DNA of 64,000 nt from Schizochytrium sp. TIO01 (GCA_004764695.1 SMSO01000037.1:2487837-2551836); one strand, 5' to 3'; positions 23,350 to 37,546 are shown, counted from the first letter of the stretch. Numbers and translations are program-made. Notes: generated from the sequence alone by a model not told the origin.

Positions 23350-24062
23350 TTTTTCTTCGCTTTCTTTTCCGTCGCAAATCACATGAAAGCAGAAGTTTGT
23401 GCGTGCAAATTGCATCATTTTGACAATTTATTCGTCACCATTTGATTTGAAGACAACGGAAGCATGTATAGCATAGTCACAAAAACATTCAAGCAAAACG
23501 CAAAGTTAGTCCTTCTGTGTCTTTCATGATCATCATCTCTATGCACCCAGTCAACTTTTTAAAAAGTCAAACATTGCCCGAACACCCCTCCGGAATCGAA
23601 CGAGCATTTGCATCCTTCTCCACGCCCTCCTTGACGTCCACCGCCGGCTCCATCTATATTATTGGCACAGTAACTACCTCTCATTGTTCCTAGTCCATTA
23701 CATAGCCAGAGAGCAATATAAAGGAAATAAATGAGCGATAAAAACTCTCAATTTTGAATCACCCCAAAGGCAAGCCACTGCGGCGTCGCTCCCAGCAGCC
23801 CGTGCGTCTAGCGGACGGGCGCGCGGGGCAGTAGGCAAGCATGAGTCAGAGGCGGTCGGGGTCCCCATTCGTCCCAGGGCGGCGTCACAGGCAGAGGTTG
23901 GGCATGCATCTCGAGCTCGAGCTTTTGCGGCACTCACGAGTTTCGCTCTCAGCGTCGGTCACGCGAAGCGGGTTTGCTGCCTCTCGAAGTCGTGCTCTTT
24001 CTTTCTTTTCAGTTCCTACCATTTACGGTAGACACTCTTACTTTGAATAATTTGAAATAAAA

Positions 24063-24480
24063 AGAAAAAGCACCCCTTCTTTTTCTCGCTCTTTCTTTCC
24101 CTTTTCACTCTGCTTGATTCCCTCATTCCTTCGCTTCTCTTTTCACTTTCTCTCTCTCATTCTCTCCTTTAAAATGTAAATTTGTTTCTTGTTCGTCTGT
24201 AAAAGAAAAAATACATTTTCAAAACTTCCGGTTCTCTCTGTCTCTTGCTTTTGTTCCCTTTGGTACTTCCTCCATCTTCTTCTTCTTCCCATCTTTCTTC
24301 TCCTTTCCTTTCAGTGACTCCAGGCCGCCGTGCGCCTGCTTGCGTTCGTATGGTTGTGTGCGGCGCAGAAACTTTCTCCAGCTCTGATGGCACGCCACGC
24401 TGCTTTCTGTTTCTTTATTCGCTTCTTTCTTTCTCGTTTATTCTTTCATTCATTCTTTCATTCTTTCTTTCATTCTTGGA
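24063..24480 (+). repeat. Pyrimidine-rich tract with (ATTC)/(TTTC) runs
   Basis: About 400 bp in which the plus strand is strongly C/T-biased (with a less biased part around 24310-24400), ending in interleaved CATT and CTTT tetranucleotide runs at 24421-24477. Confidence 0.75.
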
Positions 24481-24930
24481 TAGAGATGACCCCTGAATTG
24501 CTGTTATTATCCATCCCGAGGCTCGTGCTACGCGAAGAAAACGGCAGCGAGCGTGAGGAAGCGAGCAAGAACAGAGCCTTCCACGCCCGAGAGACCCCAA
24601 GCGTGAACCATTGGGAGCGTCTGTGCCAGTTTAGAAGGGCGGCTTCGCCTCCGCTCCAGTTCTTTCACTTCTTCTTGGGAGGCAGCGAGGTGCGAGAGAA
24701 GAGTAATTCCTTCGTGCTCACTAATATCTCTTGATCAGCGATCGACTTGATCAGAGGGAACAGACACACAGAGACATAGAGAGAGATAGAGGGCAGAATC
24801 AGTAGGAGGTTTCTTTCACGTGAGTGAGTATAAGTGAACATGAGTGAATGAATATGAGTGAGTAAGTGCGCGTGGAGGAGGGCCGCAGAGCCTCGACGTT
24901 CCTTGAACCAATCCACTGATCAATCCATCG

Positions 24931-24987
24931 GTCGATCGATCAATTAATTAATCAATCAATCGATCAATCAATCAATCAATCAATCAA
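24931..24987. repeat. (ATCA)n and (GATC)n microsatellite
   Basis: A compound run of GATC followed by about ten ATCA/AATC units. Confidence 0.88.
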
Positions 24988-25095
24988 GATAGATCTTCAA
25001 ATGGTAAGCACATCGCTAGCTACTTTATTTGAGCAAACTCAGGTTCATCTCAACAAGTGCAAGTGCTTTGGGAAAAAAGTACGTAAGAAAGAGCT

Positions 25096-25135
25096 AACTC
25101 GCTCACTCACTCACTCACTCACTCACTACTCACTC
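25096..25135. repeat. (ACTC)n microsatellite
   Basis: About nine ACTC/TCAC units with minor interruptions. Confidence 0.88.
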
Positions 25136-26033
25136 CTTCCTTCTTGCTTTCTTTCTTTCTCTCTACCCTTTCTCTCTTCTCTCTCAGTGATGGATGTTCC
25201 TCCTTAATTCTTCAACGATTCGCCGCTCCATGATTGGCCTCCCAAGTCTGGTGATTACACACCGCCTCCTTGGACTTCCCTAATCCCAGCAGCTAACCTT
25301 AGTTTGCATTAACCTCCAACACCATCGCTTTTAGATGCAATTCAACGCAAAATGTAATTCTTCGCTCCATCGCTTCATCGTCTCTCATTGACGCTGCAAG
25401 GGCGCCCGTGGCCCATGTGCTTCACTCAGGGCGACCGGCCGGCACCTCTCTTCGCAGCGAGCAGAACCGCCCAAGGCAGCCGCCAGCAGCAGCAGTCAGT
25501 CAGTTGGACCCCGAGACGAGAATAACGCAATTTCAACATTTTGGTCTCCATTCCACATTTCCATCGGCAGGCTGGCTACTGGCAGATAGCTAAGCTAGCT
25601 GTAGCTTAAAGCGTGGCTCCATAGTCCATAGACAGTGGATAGAGAGATAGATCCATGAGCAAAGACGGCTTCTTCCTCAAAGCTATCGCTGGCAAAGCTT
25701 GCGCTACCTGTCTAAGCATGAGTTGAAGGACACGAGCTCTTCGCTTCAAGAAAATGGTCGAATCTCCTCGCGTCTCTGGGAACGAGGGTCCCAATTTGCA
25801 GGCAATTTGCAGTTATTAATTGCATCAATCGAATCCCTGCTGAAGAAACGCACACGAACAGTATGGACCAACAGCCAAACAAATGCGATGTGATCATAAA
25901 TGGATGCGTGGCCATCTTTCGTTTCTTTCCCTGGGATGAGACATTTCTTACGGCTGCCAGGCTCTGCAGAACGAGACTGCGATGAGGAGTCGGTCTTTGG
26001 TGCGTGTGGAGTCTCCGCGAGTGAGCGGGACTG

Positions 26034-26077
26034 CAGGCAGGCAGGCAGACAGACTGACAGACTGACAGACAGACTGA
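26034..26077. repeat. (CAGG)/(CAGA)/(GACT) compound microsatellite
   Basis: Three related four-base units follow one another, consistent with slippage plus point mutation. Confidence 0.8.
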
Positions 26078-26600
26078 CCTCACTAGACGCAGCACGCACG
26101 CCTCCCTTTCATTCGCATCGTCCTGTCTGTTGACTTGGTCGATTGATTTACCAACCGCTGTGGCCACTTCTCGCGACGGGGTGCATGGCAAATAAATCCA
26201 AGCGCAGCGAACTCCAAGATCTCCATCCTTGCGTGTTCTTTTCCACGCCGCCCATCAGCGAGGAGGTCTAGTTGCTCTTGTTGGTCACGTGCGGTGCCTT
26301 GACGGCCTCTGTCCGAGTAAGCAACACGCACGCACTCACTCGCGAGCTCTGCTCTGCTCTGCGTCCTGTCCTCGTTTCTCGCATTCCGCAATTCATTCCT
26401 TGAGATCCCGAAGTCCAGGCCACCGATTTCGTAGACAGCCAATGTGGAACGCCGCCAGAGCCTGCAAAATGTGCGAAGTTGAGTAAACTCGGGCCAAAGA
26501 AACCTCGTCTCTGAGAACACGAACTCTGAGCATAGATGACAGACAGCATCATTCCTTAGCGCGTGCACCTCCGTGACTACTTCTGGCTCCCGGGTCTTGC

Positions 26601-26648
26601 GAAGAAGAAGAAGAAGAAGAAGAAGAAGACGAAGAAGACGAAGAAGAC
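26601..26648. repeat. (GAA)n trinucleotide microsatellite
   Basis: About 16 GAA units with two GAC variants. GAA runs of this kind can form triplex DNA. No supported gene covers it. Confidence 0.9.
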
Positions 26649-26864
26649 CTCAACCAGCAGAAAGAACACGAAATTAAAAGGCCCACCACCCGCGGCCTTC
26701 GAGCTAGTTTCCAAAGATTTTGGCACCCTGGGCTCGCTCAGCTGGCTTAGGCAGAAGCTAAAGCCGGCTGCAAAAGACAGCAGCAGACAGCAGCAGCAGC
26801 AGCCCTGCTCGAGTCCTCGTGGTCGGTGTTCTTCACCCTGTTCTCGCCACGAAAGAAGTCGTAG

Positions 26865-26889
26865 CATTCATTCATTCATTCATTCATTC
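26865..26889. repeat. (CATT)n microsatellite
   Basis: About six uninterrupted CATT units. Confidence 0.88.
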
Positions 26890-27270
26890 CATCACAACAA
26901 CTTGACACTCCCATAATTCTGTGCCGCCCGTCGTGAACGAGTCTTGTAATTCCAGCCACGCGCCAGCTTCCTTTCTCTTTGTTTCTCTTTGTTTGTTTGA
27001 ATGAAAGAAAGAAGAAACAGTTCTGTCAAACATTCATTCGTCTCATGGCCACCTGCGGCAGCAGATCTTGGTGCCCAAGCTAGCGAAGAAGAAGCAGCGC
27101 AAGCCAAAAGAAACTTCTTCGACCGGGGCTTGCCTAGGGGTGCTTGCGAGGCCTCCTCAACGGCCCAGCGTACGTTGGAAACGCGGGCGTCCCGCCTGCC
27201 GGCCCTTGAAAGACGGCCCACCTATGAAATTATGTGCCTCGATTCCACAGCGAAGGACTCCTTTCATAAA

Positions 27271-27299
27271 GAAAGAAAGAAAGAAAGAAAGAAAGAAAC
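27271..27299. repeat. (GAAA)n microsatellite
   Basis: About seven uninterrupted GAAA units. Confidence 0.88.
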
Positions 27300-27666
27300 A
27301 GTTAAAGCGACAACGGGCACGGGCCCCCTCTTTTGACGCTCCATCTTCTCCTCTAATTTTAAAGTGCGAAGAACTGAAAGATGCTAGGGGTTACTGGTCG
27401 ACTCCTACACCTTCACTTCGTAAGATCGGTTCCTTTTTCTTTTCTCGCTTTTTACATCTTGCTTGCTGATTCCTTCGCTGCCGTGGGGCTGTTGCTCCTT
27501 CTACTTCAACGCATGGGATGACTGCGAAGAGACATCATAGGCTTCTAATTCGTACACCTCACCAATCATCACAGCTACCGGGTTGAAGAACTCAGTAAAG
27601 AACTCGATGTAGCAGAATAATTCTTGAGAGGTACCTACACTACTATGAAGGAGTAACAACAAATTA

Positions 27667-27682
27667 GAGATCTCGAGATCTC
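27667..27682. repeat. 16 bp perfect palindrome
   Basis: GAGATCTCGAGATCTC is its own reverse complement, built of two GAGATCTC palindromes sharing a centre. Confidence 0.65.
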
Positions 27683-29005
27683 GCCACAGAACTGGTCCTT
27701 GAGGACCCCTCCTCCAGTCATGCTCAAGAGCTCAGTATTTACTCTTGCGGCAGCAGGCAGCAGCAATGAAGTAGTAAAGGAGTAAGTTAACGAGTGTTGC
27801 AGCAACAGCAGCACACGCGAGAAGGGGAGCATCAGCAGACAACCTTTAGAAAAGTGAACCTCCAGGGCATCACCACCAGATTCTTCCTCCGCTTCACTTC
27901 AATGGTTCTTATCGAGCACACGTGACCATTCATCAGTACGATCGGCCTCTCTTTCCTTCACTCATCCCAGCACACTAACTACCCTATCGCCTTTTTGTTA
28001 AACAAAACTTATTTCTTCTCTTTTTTTCGTTTCTTTGTGAGTCTCCAAATTTACCAAAAAGGAATTTTGAATACAACACAACAACAAAGAGCAAACAAAT
28101 GGAAACCTCGCTACCTACTCCCTCCATACATTCGTACGTACATGTCCTTCCATCGGCAAACAAAGTTCGACTGACCTGTTGTGATGATGAAATTCCAAAC
28201 GAGTGTAGCTGCTTTTCACAACTAGGTAGGCAGGTAGGTAGAGGCTACTTATTTACTTTTGGGGTCACCAGCTTTGGTAAAATACAGCGAACACCTTAAG
28301 TCACTATCCCTCCTAAGTAGCCCTACCATAACCGATAGCGTTCTTTCTCTCTCTGCTGTTCTGTTCCTGGCCATGAGCCAATCAATCAATGTCCAGGTAG
28401 CTTGCCGCGAATCTCGTTCCATCTATGAGACGCAGCGACACTGAGAGAGCTCGGCCAGGGACAAATGGTGGCAGCGCGAATGAAATGAATGCTCGGCTCC
28501 ATCCACCCATGGCCACTGGTTGGGCTCTGGTACGTAGTGCGTGAGCGAGTGCATGATGGAAAGAAACCTCATGCCGCAAAACGAGAACTTTAGCGCGAGA
28601 AAAACTCCGAGGAGACTCACAAATTGAAGGAAGAAGAGGCGGGCGGAGAAGAAGAGAACAAAGAGAACGAGAAAAAGAGCAGAAAGGACAAGAAGGAAGG
28701 ACGGCAGAGAACACTCGTTGCAAAGTTCAGGTACCTGGCTAGAGGTAGCATAGCGAGCGATGCTTCCACTATCGTACACACTGCAGCAGCCCGGCGGCCA
28801 GCCCTGATCTCCCCTTCCCTTTCCCTGCCTACCGCGTCTCCACGGCCGGCCCTCAGCAGTCTTGTGCATTCATTTCTCCGCCACCGCTCCGAGCTCGCTG
28901 GCCAATGCTTTCAAAGATCGGGATCCTGAACCATCCACACAACCTTAAGAGCTCGTCGCCCTTTTTCTCTCGCCACGGGTACCCGCACGTACGGGCCGCC
29001 ATCTT

Positions 29006-29174
29006 GGAGAAAAGGGAAAAGAAGTAGAAAAAAATACGCAGAAAGAGAGAGAGAGAGAGAGGGTCGCAGAGGAGGAGAGAAAGAACGCGAGAAAAGGAAA
29101 AAGAAGAACCCGGAAGAAGAGAGAGAGAGAGAGATAGAGTAGGTATGTAAGAAGAAAAGAAATGGAAAGAAAGT

Positions 29175-29205
<31 letters not shown>

Positions 29206-29322
29206 GAAAAATGAAGAAAAAAAGGTGTGGGAAGAAGAGAAGCCAGTCATGATCAGTTAGGATCATTTGAGGGGAAGAAGAGGAAAGAGAAAGAAGAAAA
29301 CAGAAAGCAGAAAGGCGGCGGG
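29006..29322 (+). repeat. Polypurine tract with (GA)n and (GAAA)n runs
   Basis: About 315 bp that is nearly all A and G on the plus strand, including GA runs near 29045 and 29120 and about eight GAAA units at 29173-29204. Confidence 0.82.
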
Positions 29323-30699
29323 ACTCATGCACGGTTCACGAGGAGCTGGTTTTCAAAGAAACCACATCGAACACACTCGCGACAGCATGTAGATAGAGAG
29401 AGATCTTGGTGTCGAAATCCACTCTACGGACACCTAGAAATACCTCCAGACACTGATTCCTTCGCCACCTTCGCACATAAAGTGCTGATGCGCTCCGTCT
29501 TCTTCTTCTTCTTCTTTCACATCGCTCGTTCACATTATACTTACCTACTTACCTATTCATTCTGTGCCTCAACAGCCTAAACAGCAAGTAACTAAGTAAG
29601 TGAGAAATTTGATGAATGAAAGGAAAAGCAAGAAAGAGAGAAATGCACCTTCCGCCTTCGACTTTATCGCTCTTTGCTGATCTCCCCCCCTACATTTGCA
29701 GGCCAAAAGTTCTCAACTAGTTATCATCGTGCGTCCAATCTCCGGCTGACATGATCACAACGCAGCGGAATTTGCAACAACGTGCAGACTGCTGCTCGCT
29801 TTGCAAAGAGCCTGCGTATGTAAACAACAGCCGTTGAACTGGATACCGGTCACTTAGCTAAACTAAACACGAGTTCTTCCACCTTCTCCGTGGCATTTGG
29901 ACAAGATTCGCGGCTGAGAGATAGAGCCGCTGGCTGCTCCGCCGTGACAAACCTCGAGCGGATCGAATTGGTCCAGCCAACTCAGAGCAGACCTCCTCGG
30001 ACGCCGGGTCCTCTGCCCTGTCCTATCGTGCGATCTCACAGCACACATCACTTCGCGCATTCATGTCATGCACCGTTTGCCTCATCGCCATATTAATTAA
30101 GACACCTGTGGCCGTTACGTCTCCGTCAGAAATATCACTCTGACAAAGCGCACGTGTGAGCCGACCTATTCGCTTCTGAGTGCAATAGCGCACACAGGGA
30201 GTCACGAGGCACTTCAAAGTAGCGAATGGTGTGAGTGAATGATGCGCACGCATAATCTGCGGGACATTCATGCTTGAGCGGAAGTGAAATTATCTCTGCG
30301 AGTCCAAATGTCACGCAGACCAACCCCCATGGAGGCCTTTTCAGAGGGACTGGCTGGCCTCACGAACGTTGTGTCAATCCAGGGATAAAAAGATCCTCGT
30401 GTGGCATACTGAATTGAGGAATCGAGAAGACATATGCGAAGCAAACTAGTAGCACTGTTTCTCGTTGAAGCTCTTGAGCCACTCAAGTCGTGATTGGACC
30501 CCTCGTCAAGCAGCAGCGAACCATGAACATGCTCTCTCCAGCCAGCAGCAGATTCCACGTCTCTGAATCTTCAAACTGAGTGCTCGAACAATTGGAACGG
30601 AGGCATTGTCCAATCTAGCTAGCTGTCTATCTACAGTAGGTATAAATAGCTCCCGCAAACGAAATGTGAGAGTGGAGAATCCGAAGAGTAAGAAAGAAT

Positions 30700-30700
<1 letters not shown>

Positions 30701-30730
<30 letters not shown>
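30701..30730. repeat. (GAAA)n microsatellite
   Basis: About 7.5 uninterrupted GAAA units. Confidence 0.88.
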
Positions 30731-32826
30731 CACACATGAAAGCAACAGTTAAAAGCACACAAACAAACAAATAAGCAAACACAACAACAAACGCGCCCTC
30801 AAAGCACAGCGATGGCGGGCCAAGCTTGAAAAGAAGTAGGCCCTCAGGTACATACTACAAGTAGTAGTACTAGCTAGAAAGAAAAAAAAAAAAAACAGAA
30901 GTAGAAAAAGGAGAGAAACACAAACCGTTTTCCTTCGCCATTATGGCGACCCGTCTTCTTCCATATAGAGCTCCCCGTGTTACCCCATCATCGCTCAATA
31001 CATACACCTGCGCCTTTATCCCACTCCCCAATATCTGGGTCTGGTTTTCTATGCACACGTTCCCTTTGTTACTATGTCCTTAAATTGAGGACTTAGCAAG
31101 GGTCCTCCTTGAGGAAACCACGCTCTTGTATTCATCACCCACCCATCACCACTCTCACGCTCCTTCTCAGGATTCGCAGCTCAGAGCCGAGGCTTGAGCT
31201 GCACCGATGAACTGACTTACCGTGGGTTATCTCACTCATGATTCGGTATGGGTATAAAGTATTCTGCGTAACCTCTTCTTCGAGTCGTTTTGCCTGTCAA
31301 ACAAAGCTCTCAACAGCCAGAGTCGTTGTGGTTGATTGATCAATGCTGGCGCGGATCGCTCCAGACGTGAACGCAAGCAAGGAAAGCTAGCGATTGGACT
31401 GCTGCTTTGGCGACTGGACGTAGGAGGAGGTCTCGACGGAGGCGTACGGGGTCTCGGGTCTGGTGCCGCGAGACAGGATTCTGGGTAAGCTTACGCAGCA
31501 AGGAGGCAAGCAAACTAGCTAGCGCAGCGTGTTTTACTCTGAAAGCTCGAGGGTCTCACCGCGTATTCTGGGTCTAGCTGGTCGCGAGGCGGCTAGACAA
31601 TCCTATCCCAGTGGGAGATGAGAGGAGGCCTCCTTCCACTCTCCCTGCAGCTCAACTGTGTTTCGCAGCGTATCACTATAGTCAACACATGAAATCAACT
31701 GCACTGTGGGAGTTTTGAACATTTCCTTGCCAGAATGAGCATGCCCATGAGTCTAACGGAGTGGCCCTTCCAGAGGGAGCAGAAAGCACAGTGGAGGCCC
31801 TCACACTGGCCTCCCGCTGTGGTATTGAGGTGAAGCGTCTAGCTTGCCTTCTTTCAGGGGTAGGGAACACAAAAGATCCGCTCTGAGCAACCCCTGCGCA
31901 TACTGTCCGCCGCAGCGATTCAAGCGAATCTTCCGCGTCTACCCCCCTCTACTGGTCTCGCTGGCTGCTTCCTTCCCAAACGGGATGTGAGGGAACGATT
32001 AGAGGGGCGATTGGGAGACAGGGGGAGAATGAAAGAGCGCTCTCTCTTCGATGGAGTTGTTGGTTGGTCATATGCTTTCGAAAACCTCGATTCCGAGACG
32101 ACCCTTTCCGCTGCTTGCACTGCTGCTGTTGCTCGCAGGCTGAACAGGGCCAGGGAAAGAGCGTGCCTCGCCGCCCATTTAAGCCACGATTCACGCCCGC
32201 GCACGACGAAGGGGTTGTCCGGAAGGGGTTCAAGGTAGCGAGCGCCTCGAGATCCACTCGAGCGCCTGCTCTGCTTGTAGTGCATGCAGCCAGGCCTTTT
32301 TTCGCACTCTCTCGCAGAGAAGAAGATGGATGGATGGAGCAGTAGTAGGCCTAAGTGAGGCAGGCCGGAGGACAGAGAACGATGGAGGAGGCACTCACTC
32401 ATTTATTTGCGAAAGAAATCAAAGCACCTTCGAGTTGGAGAATCAGAGAACGAAGGAACTTGACAGATTCGCACACAAAGAGAACCGGGTAAGGAAGACC
32501 TGCGGAATCACCAGCAGGCGGCTAGGAGCTAGGTAGAGTGGGGTAGGGACCTAGGTGCTGCTTAGGCGGTGTTCTTTCACGATTTCTTTCGAAATCTTTC
32601 CAAGGAGTGTAAACAACACGGACATTCTATCTAGGGAATCTTCGAGCTGCCTGCTGAAAGCTTGAGCTGGCGGCTTGGTGTGTCTATGGGATTGAGAAAG
32701 CGGCCTCAAACATCGCGTGAAAGAGATTCGAACCGACCAAATTCGAGTTCGAGTATATGGCAACATTCCAATTTGAAGCGAGGGCATTTATTTACTTTCT
32801 TCTTTTTTTTAAAGTAAAATAGTCAC

Positions 32827-32856
32827 TTTTATTTATTTATTTATTTATTTATTTAT
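32827..32856. repeat. (ATTT)n microsatellite
   Basis: About seven ATTT units next to a TTTTAATTTTAAAA island. Confidence 0.88.
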
Positions 32857-33324
32857 ATAATTTTAATTTTAAAAAAGTAGTTATCATTTCCCTATTGGCT
32901 ATAAGGTTTTACCGTTTGCACTATCCAGGTGCACAAGGAAACTGATATTTTTGTGTGTTTTCTTTCACCACGTGAGTCGAAGGAAGGGAAATGATGAAAA
33001 CGGGCAGTACCGCCAAATCAACCCTCCAGCCGAGACCTTGTCTTCCTGCGCACGAGCCGGCCCACGGCCGCAGCAGAGAGCTCGCTCGCTCGCTCGCTTG
33101 CTCGCGGGGCTGCGGTCTGGAAGCACTCTTGGGCAATCTTCTCGGGTTGGCGGCGCCGGGGCCCTGGAAACCCCTCGCAGGAGCTATGGCCAAACTGCTG
33201 CTGCAGATCATTCAAATTTCAAAAATTCAAAAATCAACCAACCTTTGAAAGCCTTGAGTTTTCGAAGGTTTCGAAACTTAGGTACGATTGTGATGGATGG
33301 CACATGGACAATTTAAATATTAGT

Positions 33325-33327
<3 letters not shown>

Positions 33328-33373
<46 letters not shown>
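33328..33373. repeat. (CT)n dinucleotide microsatellite
   Basis: About 23 uninterrupted CT units. Confidence 0.93.
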
Positions 33374-33374
<1 letters not shown>

Positions 33375-36300
33375 GCTAGAGATAGGTAGAACCCATTGAC
33401 TGCTGTTTGGGCAGCATACCGCCGCCGACATCCACTTCTTCGCTGCCCGTGGCGTGGGGCTGGCCGCCTCAGCAGGGGCGGCAGCGCAGCAGAGCAGCAC
33501 GGCAGCACGGCAGAGGAGCTTTCGCAGCCAGCCTCGCCTGGGTACAGGAGCTTCTTCAGGTTGCCTGGGCGGCACGCTGGAGGAATTCGTTCAAATGTTC
33601 AAGTCGCAGTGGCCTAGTTCTATTCAGATAAGGTCGCGAATTGAACATTCATCAGGCGAGATCGCTCGAAAGACAACTCGCTGCGACAACAGTTCGCGGC
33701 GGCGACAGCAGCGGCTGCGAGCAGAATTGACTGCGAGCTGGCAGATCGTGAGGTGTCAAAAGCGCCTCGCCAGCTAGGATCTACCTCGCTCGGCATTCAA
33801 TCTATCAACCATTGTCTCCAAATTCAAACAAACCTTCTCTTCTCTTTCTCTTTCCTTTCTTTTTTCAAGATGCAGGTTCATAAATTGAACATTTTTTTTA
33901 ATATTTGTTTTTTTTTAATTTGATTAAAATAGCCCTACAAAGAGATCAAAGGGGGACTGAGACTTTCTCTTTCTAATAATCAGCCAACAAGTACAGTTGA
34001 ATTCAACTTCTCTCCGGAGATTATCTGAGGCGGGAAGCGCCAATCATGCGGTCAGCTTGATTATTCGGGTTGAAGTTCAAGCTCTTTGATTGCGCAAGAA
34101 GAATAAACCCATCGGAGCTCCTTCGTCATGGCTGCTAAAGGTTTCAAGGTTGAACGACAGTCTTGAAGCACAAAAATGACAGAAACAGCGAAAAAGAGAG
34201 GAAGAAAGAGGGAGCTTGAGAGAGTTTCAAACATGTTTTCCTCCTTTATTTTTTAATATACTTTCCTAAAGTATATACTCTAGGCCTATACATTTTTGAA
34301 ATGGCCGCCACTATCACGACTTCGAGCAGTGCCTGGCGCATCGCCGAATACTGCCGCGTGTCGCGTTCTAGAGCTGTGCCCGTGGCTAAGAAGGTTTTGC
34401 GCCAGGACAGGACGCGCCAGCGCTGGTATCCTCGTGACGAGCGAGGCAGCTCAAGGAGTGGGAATGCCTGAAGATCGGATGAAGTCCTATCAAAATTCAG
34501 AAATTCAAATTGTGAAAATTGTGAAAATTGAAAAAACATTCAAGTTTCTTTCTTTTTTGAAATTAAATTAAACACAAAGAGAAAGCATCAAATTTGGAGC
34601 TTTAATTTGCACTGGCCTCTCTAATACCGGTTTCGGCCGCAACTTGAATTTTGGAATAACGATCAGCTGCTGCTCGACAATGTGTTGGAGCCCAGGTTCT
34701 TTTGCTGCTACCCCGCACGAGAGTCAATGCCATAGCTCATGGCCCAGTGCACACGCTCTGCTTCGGCTAGGACTGTTTGACACGAAGATTGAAAATCAAG
34801 TTGATGGCAGGTAGTATCTCAAATCCGCATTGATCAAAGCCAAGTGGCGCATCTAGGTTTGATGCTGCTGCAGCAGTGAGAGGCGAGACATCATGCTCAA
34901 TGCTGCTCTCGTTAAACGAACTTGACACGACGGCATTTTATTTTGTTGCTATCTTTGCAAATTCAGGTTCCATTCAATTCGGCAGGTCGAATTACAATTT
35001 CGAAATTTCGAATACTATGTCCGTCACTAACCTGAGGAATCGTCGCTTATGCGGACCTTTGGCACAGCATTGCCACCAGGACCAATTGCGGCCACAACCG
35101 ACCTTAACCGTGATGCTGAAGAAGGCTGGACTCAATCCACGCAACTCGGAGGGAGTTAGTTAGCAGAACTCGCTCGACCAACTTGGCGGCGAAATGTATC
35201 CATCTGGTGAAAGTGCTGCATGCATGCAAGCACCTGAGTACCACGTACTATACCTTTGATGCCGAGCGGGCTTGATTCCCACGACGCATTCGCCTCTCCC
35301 TCGCTCAGGCTTCGTCTTGGCAGCTTTGGGTGCTCTTGACAAAGTCTTGAAGAAGCACGTATTCTATCTGCTACGGTAGGTAGGCCACTGGCGGTGCATG
35401 GAATCCCACGCTTCCATCTCGAAATTGCGAAAGCAGGAGCCTGAGCTGCCGCTAGCTGGCTGCTTCAGAAGTGCTCGTTGATTCTACTCGAACCGCAGGC
35501 CGCGAGCAAGGAAAACTGCCTTCGAGGACGCGAGCGAGCGAATGCGCGAACCCTCGCGAGTTTTTGACCCGTACGAAAGCAGAGATCGCCCTCTGCGCCG
35601 TTTTGCCGGGCTTTCGCAAAGTCGGATCCAAGTTCTTCTGCTATGAAGAAGATCTTTTCCCCATTTGGCGGCCACTACGATGGATAGATCGAGGAAATGA
35701 CATTTTAGGTACGGGCTGCTGCCAAGGCGAAGCCTTTTGCATTTCGCAATAGTAGGCCGACCGATCGAGCAAGCTGGACTTCATTTGAGGGATGGCGAGC
35801 ACCAGGCCGAACAGTGGCGGTGCGCGTGCCTTTACAAGTTTTGGCTCAACTGAAAGGTAGATAGATAGACGATACCTACACCTACCTGGGTTGGCTGGTT
35901 CTACCAAACAAATGAACAAACGTTCCTTTCACTTTGTATCTCAGTGCTCGCGCCTGGGCCTGAGGGGGGGTCAACAGAAAGCTTCGTTGCGAAGCGAAGC
36001 TCGAGGCCTGATGTACCTCGCGCTTTCGGGACCCAGAGAAGCAACAACAGCCTAGCCGTACGAACTTCTCCAGGAGCCCGCCTCATTTGCCAGCACAAAG
36101 GTGTCTCAGATGCTGCGAGACCGATCGTGGTTATGTAACTTTGCATACGCCACGACTTCTCGACGTGTGTTTTTTTCAGCCGTGAAAACATGATAACAAT
36201 AGTCAAACGGGTAATAGTCACTGCTAGCGACTTGCAAGGGGTAATATGAGTAGGGTTGGTGGCTAAGCTACCTTCTCATCCTATGAAAAGAAGTTTATTC

Positions 36301-37527
36301 TTCACTTTGGAGAAAGTGAAAAGCTGCATTCTTCTTACCTTCAACATGAACATTCCAAGGGCAATGATTTGACAACTGGTTTACACAAGGGTTTCCTTCT
36401 TTTCTTAGCCTACTAGTTCCTTCCTTTCTAGTTTATCTGAAGCTCCATGTGCTTCAAAATTACTATCACTATTAGCACCAAAAAGTGCATCCGTTCCGCT
36501 CACAACCCACGCGGCCAAGAACGCCTGCGATGCGTTAAGGCAGCACCTAGGTATCAATACTACCGAGTACCTCGGCACTGGGACTAGCATGAAGCACATC
36601 GGATCGTTCTTCAGCCACAATCGTCTGATGGGTATAATGAAAACTCAAGGGATAGCTGCGGCTCAACTCTCACATCCGGAGACTCGACTGGTTCTGAAGT
36701 TCATGCTTCATGGCCCAATCAACTTAGCCTGAAGAGGCTCAGGTAGGTATGTAAGCGCATACGGGAAACGCAAGCTTTTGCAAACCTCGCTTTGTCGTTG
36801 ACGACAGCACTCCAGTCAAAGAACAAGCACCAGTTCCTCCAGTTCCCAAACCGGAAGCTCTAAGAACTAAGACTTTTATTATTTTATTAGTACGAACGGG
36901 CTTCGGTTCTTGGTCTTCATTCAAAAGAAAATCAAGATCCCTCTCGCATTTCAAGCCTCCATCAGGCTGCTGGCCCGAGTTTTCAGACGTGCTTAACTGA
37001 ATGACCCAACGACAAGTCGAACACCAGACCGAGCTTTCGTTTTCAGCTGAAGGGCTACCTATCGATACTCACAAGTATAATGCTTTGAAAGAAAGAACTT
37101 TGCAGAGTTTTAGTATTTCATTTTTTTAATTTTTTATTAATTTAAAATAATAAAATAATCAGAATACCCCTACACTTCGAGCTCAAGCTTTGAAGCTCGA
37201 AAGAAGCTTGCAGAAAGAAAAGAAGGTAGACACTACCAGCACCCACCTATACGTATCATTCAAAAGTAAATGCCATTTGAATTTCTCCGGATTCTTCACT
37301 TCCGCCAGTCTGGCACAACTAGACTTTAAAAAACTCCAAAAGCTCATTGAAACTTGCGCATTCGAGCGCAAGACAAACTCCATCTGTCCTAACATTAATA
37401 CACGTTGTCTGGTACGAGGTAGAATGGGTGGCCACTATGGCGAGACTCAGAATGCTTTGAGTTGCTATTCTTAGACACTTGTCCTCCAAAAGCTGGAGTT
37501 CGCTTCCTCGGTCAACGAGCACACTGT

Positions 37528-37546
37528 AGAGAGAGAGAGAGAGAGA
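37528..37546. repeat. (AG)n dinucleotide microsatellite
   Basis: About nine AG units. Confidence 0.85.

Noticed and set aside
28853-29332. 159-codon hydrophobic minus-strand frame resembling a membrane protein
   Set aside because: The Phe/Leu/Ser runs come from translating the polypurine tract on its pyrimidine strand.
32724-32736. Possible tRNA T-loop (GGTTCGAATC on the minus strand)
   Set aside because: The flanking five-base T-stem does not pair and no acceptor or anticodon arm was found.
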